Shown piece by piece: positions 59,061 through 64,000 of a DNA stretch of 64,000 bases (position 1 is the stretch's first letter; every line of letters starts with the position of its first letter). The notes under the pieces are model-generated. The model saw only the letters and a list, made by a program, of their open reading frames with translations. It ran no database searches and had not been told where the DNA came from. The position numbers and the translations under genes are program-made. This DNA comes from Diphasiastrum complanatum (lineage: Eukaryota; Streptophyta; Lycopodiopsida; Lycopodiales; Lycopodiaceae). The stretch lies in contig CM055111.1 of NCBI GenBank assembly GCA_029204225.1, forward strand, positions 22,463,355 to 22,527,354, given 5' to 3'.

Positions 59061-60304
59061 GGACAAGTTGAAAAAAAATTGCAGGAAATTAAAGGTTTCT
59101 CCCTTGGGCATGAAACGCGCTTGCTTATGGCCTCGCCAAGTTTCAATCCTTCTCTTCACACTTGACAAAAACCAAAAAGGGGGATTCAACTCCACGGGCA
59201 AAATGCCTCCTCTTCAGAAAGTGTCACCTGAATTACATTATTGAAGCAGCAGCAGCAGCCGCCCTGCCTCTTTTGACTTTCAAGTCAAAGACACAAAACA
59301 TAACATACATCCTTGATCGGATCCTTGTATCTTACTCATTGAAAAGGTGCCACCGACGACTCGTGGCGAGCATCTAAGACTTAAGTGGTAGAGAGTGAAA
59401 TGTACTGTGCGACAGTATGGGGGATTTCCCAGAATCTACAATACTTCAGCCTGCAGGAATCAGTCTGCCCTCTTCAGCCCATAAATAATTCAAGGCTTCA
59501 AAGTAGTGCAGCGGCCGGCGTATCTTTAGCGTACACAAAGATCTGAATTCTTAAGATCGAGCTGTTCTAGCAGCTACAGCCTAGATCCACTGTGATCGCT
59601 GCATTTGCTGATCCGTGCTATATACGGATATACGCCACGTGATCTGTTCGATTTGGAGCAGATCTGAAATTGTGAGAGTATTTCATTTGGGGTGCTGTAG
59701 CTCTAGTTTAAGCAAAAACTGCAGTAAGTGTATTTTTTGGGTTGCAAAGATGGCGACGATTTGTGGTTTGCCCATCTGTCTATGGGGCATCAACATCTCA
59801 ACACAGGTGAGAAGCTTTGCATCGAAGCATGAATTATTATTTCTGATGTAGTCAGTCATAAAACTGTATTTGGATCAGTGTTCAGGATGGATGAGAAGTT
59901 CCAACTACAAGTAAAAGTGTAATATCTAGTCTCACCTCCGTGAGTTAAGCTACTGTTTTGAGGTATTTGTGGGCATTGACAAGGATATGAACACAGGTAC
60001 TTTCTGTGAAGCGATCAGATTCTTGTTGTGTTCAATCAAGGGGAGCTTCAAGAACAGCTGAGATGATAGTTCGGAAAGATTATTCTTCATCTTGCATAGC
60101 ACAATCGCTCTCGTCCTCTTTACCACCAATTCCGTAAGTTTTAGTTTCATGTCAAAAAACATATTTAGTGCTAATCCCTTCGCATTTGCCAGCAAACATT
60201 CACAGCATTTAGGCGCCATTCTAGCCAAATTGCTATGCACAATGTTGGTTATTGCGCAAACCTCTTTATCTTGTAAGCTATTTTCTTAATTAAAGGAGAA
60301 TTAT
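59061..60304 (+). other. Probable upstream region of the small gene; no coding seen
   Basis: 59400-59650 is richer in CpG than its surroundings (AGCGGCCGGCG near 59510). A CATAAATAATTC TATA-like word lies near 59480. A promoter and 5' UTR are plausible but unproven. Confidence 0.3.
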
Positions 60305-60877
60305 ATGGTGTACAGCAAGGAGGCAATATCATTGTTTGAAGTACCAGTTACCACAGCACAACCTCAGTCCGTCGAAAAGAGACCAATTTCCACGATTGGC
60401 AAGAGACGTCAAGCTGTAATTAACGAGTAAGGACAATTAACTTCTTTGAGGAGTTCTGCTTACAGAGAGCGGCGAGCGCTGTGTTTTTCCTTGGTCATTT
60501 TATTGTTTTAGCATCTGAGTTTTGTTTCCTTATAGATCGATATGAATCATATATAATTCATATCGATAAAATGAATTATAGTTTAAGTATCTGTGTCATT
60601 TTATAGTTTTAGCATCTGCGATTTGATCTAATCATTTTTGTCTGGATTGGTGATTTGCAGGATGGTGGAATTGGATCGGCGAAGAGAAATATTGAAGCTG
60701 CAAAGAGTATTCAGCCAAGAATGCAATGCTGCATATTTTCAACTGCAAGATCTTTATGCTTTGCAGCAATCTCACAGTGCTCCAAACATAACACAAGCTC
60801 TCTTTAACAGAGTACAGTTTTGTTTGGAAGATGGTTCAGAGACATTTTATGATAGGATGGCTGCAAATGCTGCCTAG
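60305..60877 (+). CDS. Small two-exon plant protein of unknown function, 112 aa
   Basis: Exon 1, 60305-60426, starts MVYSKEAISLFEVPV and ends at a GTAAGG donor. Exon 2, 60661-60877, follows a TTTGCAG acceptor and runs to TAG. The join (GA plus G) keeps the frame and total length is 339 bp, exactly 113 codons. The second half is rich in charged residues and Leu/Gln (MVELDRRREILKLQRVF, then YFQLQDLYALQQS) and looks like a coiled-coil helix. No signal peptide or membrane segment. I do not recognise the family. It may be longer at the 5' end if another exon lies upstream. The consensus splice sites and matched phase make it more convincing than other small frames here. Confidence 0.6.
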
Positions 60878-62558
60878 GAGAAGTTGCGAATGAAACCTCT
60901 CTCTGCCTATGCTTCAGTGCAAGATGTTTGTAAATTTGCCAAAGTATTCCTACAAAAGAGGAAAAAGTGTGACACGATTTTGATCGTTGATTCAGGAAGA
61001 TGTTTCTAGATTAGATTTCGATTTGACAACCTGCATCACTCATTTTAAATCCATCAAATGGAAAACACAGGATTATTTTGAAACTCAATGGCAATTTCCC
61101 TGAATGGTTTTTATAATCAAATTGCAATTTGAATGAGCACCAGGCAGGAAAGAATCCTGTAGGTTGTATCTATAATACTTATATGTCATCCTGTGTATGC
61201 CAATTTTCAAGAGCAGTCCTCGTTTGAACCAAATCATGTCAGGTTTGCTGACACTTCTCTTTTGAACAGGTCAACTCTGTCTGTTACTCAAAAATGAAAT
61301 GTGATAGGCACATCTTTAAATCTGGTATGTCTGAATGACACACCATACGTTCCAAGTCAAAATATGCAACTTCACATCAACGATTACACAAGTTTTTGCT
61401 GTAATGTATCTGACTACATAAGCTTTTATTGCAAACAGGCAACCTCCTGTTAAAATTTAGCATCGACTCCTAGTAATTTGAATGTCACAAGTCACAAGAC
61501 TATCTAAATCAAAGTCTTATTTTGTAAGGGGCACCATCCCAACACTCCTACTTTGACATTTTCATTAGCTTTGTTGTGGATCTTTTGCACCGTCTCAATT
61601 CTTTTCAGATTGTAATTGTTATTTCTTTAGTTTATCTTTCAGAGTGCATGGAAAAGCCCTTGGATGTTTAGGAACTTAAAAGTTTGAATACATATATATA
61701 TATATACATATCTCATAGATACACATGAAGTTTCGGAACGCATTTTGGGATTTTTTTGGGAACGCTGCTTGGAATGCAATTTTTGTTTTTTAGTGGTCAG
61801 GGACCTAGGCAATTGTCGTTTGCACCCTAAGCCCTAAACCCTTAAACTAGCAATAGTTTACTACTTTTTTAAACTCGATTATCTGATACATTGAGATTTG
61901 AACAACAATTTAGATGTGACTTTTTCAAATTGCATTTAGGGTTTAGGGTTGATCCATAAAAATTCAAGGCATTTTCTCCTTATTTCAGCATAAGACGTGT
62001 TGGATAGCAAGGTTAATATGATTTGTCAAGAAAGTAATCACCCTCGGCAACACTTGTTGTGAATCACCTTGTCTTACTTGTTAACCAATTTTTGAATTTA
62101 CCATCCAACTTTGACAAGCTTCTACTATGTTCATCACAATAAGAGTGTGTGTTGCCTTATTTTGAGTCTTGCTTGCACCTCCAAGTGATGTTGTATTTCT
62201 ACCAATGGTTATATCATATTCTCCCTAGCTTTTAACAAATGCCCCTCATTCTACACTCCCCCCATGTTCAATTCCATATGTCCTCTTGCCCCAGCTTACA
62301 TTTTGCTTCATTGAAATTGGCGTGGCTCTTATGTCTCTAGTAAATAAGCACCATGATTTCATTAGTTCATTGGGACAACGAGTTTTTAGATTTAGAGTTT
62401 GTAACACTCAACACAATGCTCCAATGCTAAAATTTGACCAACAGGTGTGTGCTTGTTCTATGTAGTGTGCCAAATAATTTGCTTCCATGTCTATATACAA
62501 TGCCCACAAGTCTAGATATAATACATTTATGTCTTGTAGTAAATCATCTTCTTCAAAC
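60878..62558. other. No gene seen; includes telomere-like motifs
   Basis: 3' flank of the small gene, then AT-rich sequence. A short (TA)n lies near 61690. Telomere-type words occur at 61825-61846 and, in opposite sense, at 61935-61950. Confidence 0.4.
61825..61950. repeat. Facing telomere-like motifs
   Basis: CCCTAAGCCCTAAACCC at 61825-61841 and TTTAGGGTTTAGGG at 61935-61948, matching the plant telomere unit TTTAGGG in both senses about 95 bp apart. Confidence 0.7.
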
Positions 62559-63316
62559 TTAACAAAATTCGGCTCTATCGTTGGCTAAAAAACGTCGAGC
62601 TTCAAATGGTATCTCTGGTAGAAATTGTCCATCATACTGATTGTAGAAATCTAATTCTTTATGATTTAAATTTACTAAATCAAATTGTCCATCATAATGA
62701 TTGTATAAATGTAATTCTTTATGTTTTAAATTTTCTAATGTGTATAATAATGTATAGCCTATATACAATTTTGAACTTCCAAAGGGATTGACACAAAAAT
62801 TTTCCAACATAGGCAACCTCTCTGTTCTACATCCATCTTAAATTTCCACAAAGATAGAAAATCATCCATACGTTTAGTGATATTTTCATCAACACATTCT
62901 ACTTTGAGACGTTTAAAACGCTCAATGTAGTTTCAAACAAACTCTTCGCGACGCATCTTGATATGGGTAATTTGAATGAATGGGCTCTGAGTCAGTTTAG
63001 ATGGTTTGAAATGCTTGATGAGAGCGTCCTTGAGGGTGGTCCCAGAAGCAAGATCAGGAGCTTCAAGATTCAAATACCACTCCTTGGCTGTTCCATAGAG
63101 TACCATGGAAAATAGGCGAAGCTTTTCAGTTTCAGTGGTATCTCCATAAAAACGGCATGCATTATCAAAGTCTTGGAGAAATCGGACTGGGTTAGATTCT
63201 CCATCGTACTTTGGTGCATCGATATGTGGAATTCTACGTTCTAGTCGTGGAGGAGTCGGATTAGAAGATTCAGCACAATCACAAGACATGATGCAGAGTG
63301 TGGAGGAGAGTAACAA
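62559..63316 (-). pseudogene. Ty3/gypsy gag remnant
   Basis: Minus strand, start near 63316: IPHIDAPKYDGESNPVRFLQ, then LRLFSMVLYGTAKEWYLNLE and LKDALIKHFKP. These are the hallmark of the gypsy Retrotrans_gag domain (GxA..W). After a stop at about 62931 it continues YIERFKRLKVECVDENITK. Further on there is an unusual duplicated peptide with LYNHYDGQF and FYNQYDGQF (62620-62730). Protease and RT are not visible to the left. Confidence 0.8.
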
Positions 63317-64000
63317 TACAGATGATCAGGTCAGTACTGTACTTGGCAAAAAAAGATAGTTTGCTTGCAGAATGGAGAGTTTAGGACTAAAAACTGGTCT
63401 TTCTGGCCGTAATAGAATTTGCGGACAGACTAAGAAATCTGTAGATAAATCTAATTGTAAAACTCGAGAATTCTGAAAAGGAGTGTTGTCTTTCAGGATT
63501 ATTAATTTTTTTATATTTTTGGAAAAAAATTTGTACTGTTAGAATTCACGGGTGGGACAGGGAATTCGTACTCATTGAGAATGATTTTGTAGGCTGGATG
63601 GCAAGTTCTAATACATAGATTTTACTGGCAGATAGGAAATATGAAAAAAAAATGTGACTTTCTGATAGAAAATAGGCAAAATCTCTGAGATAAAATTCGC
63701 GGAGCTGCTGGAGGACTGATCTTGATTAGGTCTAGCCTCAGTGAAGTCGACAAATTCTAGGACAAAGATTTGGGTGAGAAATAAGAGATTTTGACAGTAT
63801 ATCAGGCTGGCTTCTCATAATCTGACCATGGTCAAAATTCGTAGAGGTGATAAAATAAAAGATCGCATCTTAGGACTGCAGACAGACTGGCGAATTCTGA
63901 TATACCTGTTTGGTTTGGAAAGAAATCACTTGGGTCATTTTTTTTCAAAGAAAATGCCCAAGTTGACTCTTTTGTTGCTTCCCCCCGGCTTGATAAGTTG
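63317..64000 (-). other. Probable leader or LTR of the gypsy remnant; no coding seen
   Basis: No frame. Words with GAATTCG(C/T) recur several times (for example near 63415, 63468 and 63548). A C-rich tract is at 63982-63988. I could not find a primer site, so the LTR boundary is not placed. Confidence 0.3.

Overview
The window reads as nuclear DNA from a seed plant with a large, repeat-filled genome. A conifer or other gymnosperm is the best guess, from the long TE-filled introns and the dense nested LTR elements; this is an inference. I see no bacterial-style operons. Most of the window is LTR retrotransposons of many ages (mainly Ty1/copia, some Ty3/gypsy), one large CACTA DNA transposon, and two pieces of ordinary plant genes.

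Region by region. 1-2400: eroded copia pol on the minus strand. 2663-8154: a complete, very young copia element (LTRs identical by eye, target duplication CATCT). Its single 1195-codon ORF keeps Gag and protease, but integrase is missing and RT/RNase H are unrecognisable or catalytically dead. 8315-19655: a pile of copia fragments. A plus-strand element (11162-15556) sits inside a minus-strand relative of the same family, followed by a fold-back junction and a non-coding LTR element (17026-19261). 23178-25561: three or four 3' exons of a plant F-box protein of the At2g26850/At2g32560 type. 28030-30861: nested copia pieces that look like the autonomous relatives of the young element. 30862-34385 and 48100-48813: two halves of one gypsy element carrying two protease domains in tandem.

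The gypsy element is split by a CACTA transposon (about 34386-48099). It carries a TNP2-type transposase with introns and, on the same strand between the two parts of the transposase gene, a reading frame with a SET-domain-like sequence. A copia element (38113-42908) lies in a transposase exon. Removing it and one copy of TTTTC restores the frame, which fixes its ends as the non-canonical AG...GT.

48814-57522: further copia remnants, a truncated mitochondrial-type tRNA-Lys (53211-53265), and a gag flanked by LTR arms in inverted orientation (55150-57522). 60305-60877: a small two-exon gene of unknown function. 62559-63316: gypsy gag remnant.

A theme across the window is a self-complementary motif, TTCACACGTGTGAA, or its CpG-decayed forms, in many LTRs and leaders. 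In three LTR families it lies roughly 160-175 nt downstream of the TATA box, so it is probably transcribed. It could act as a G-box at DNA level or as a dimerisation palindrome at RNA level. All coordinates were read by eye; identities are estimates.
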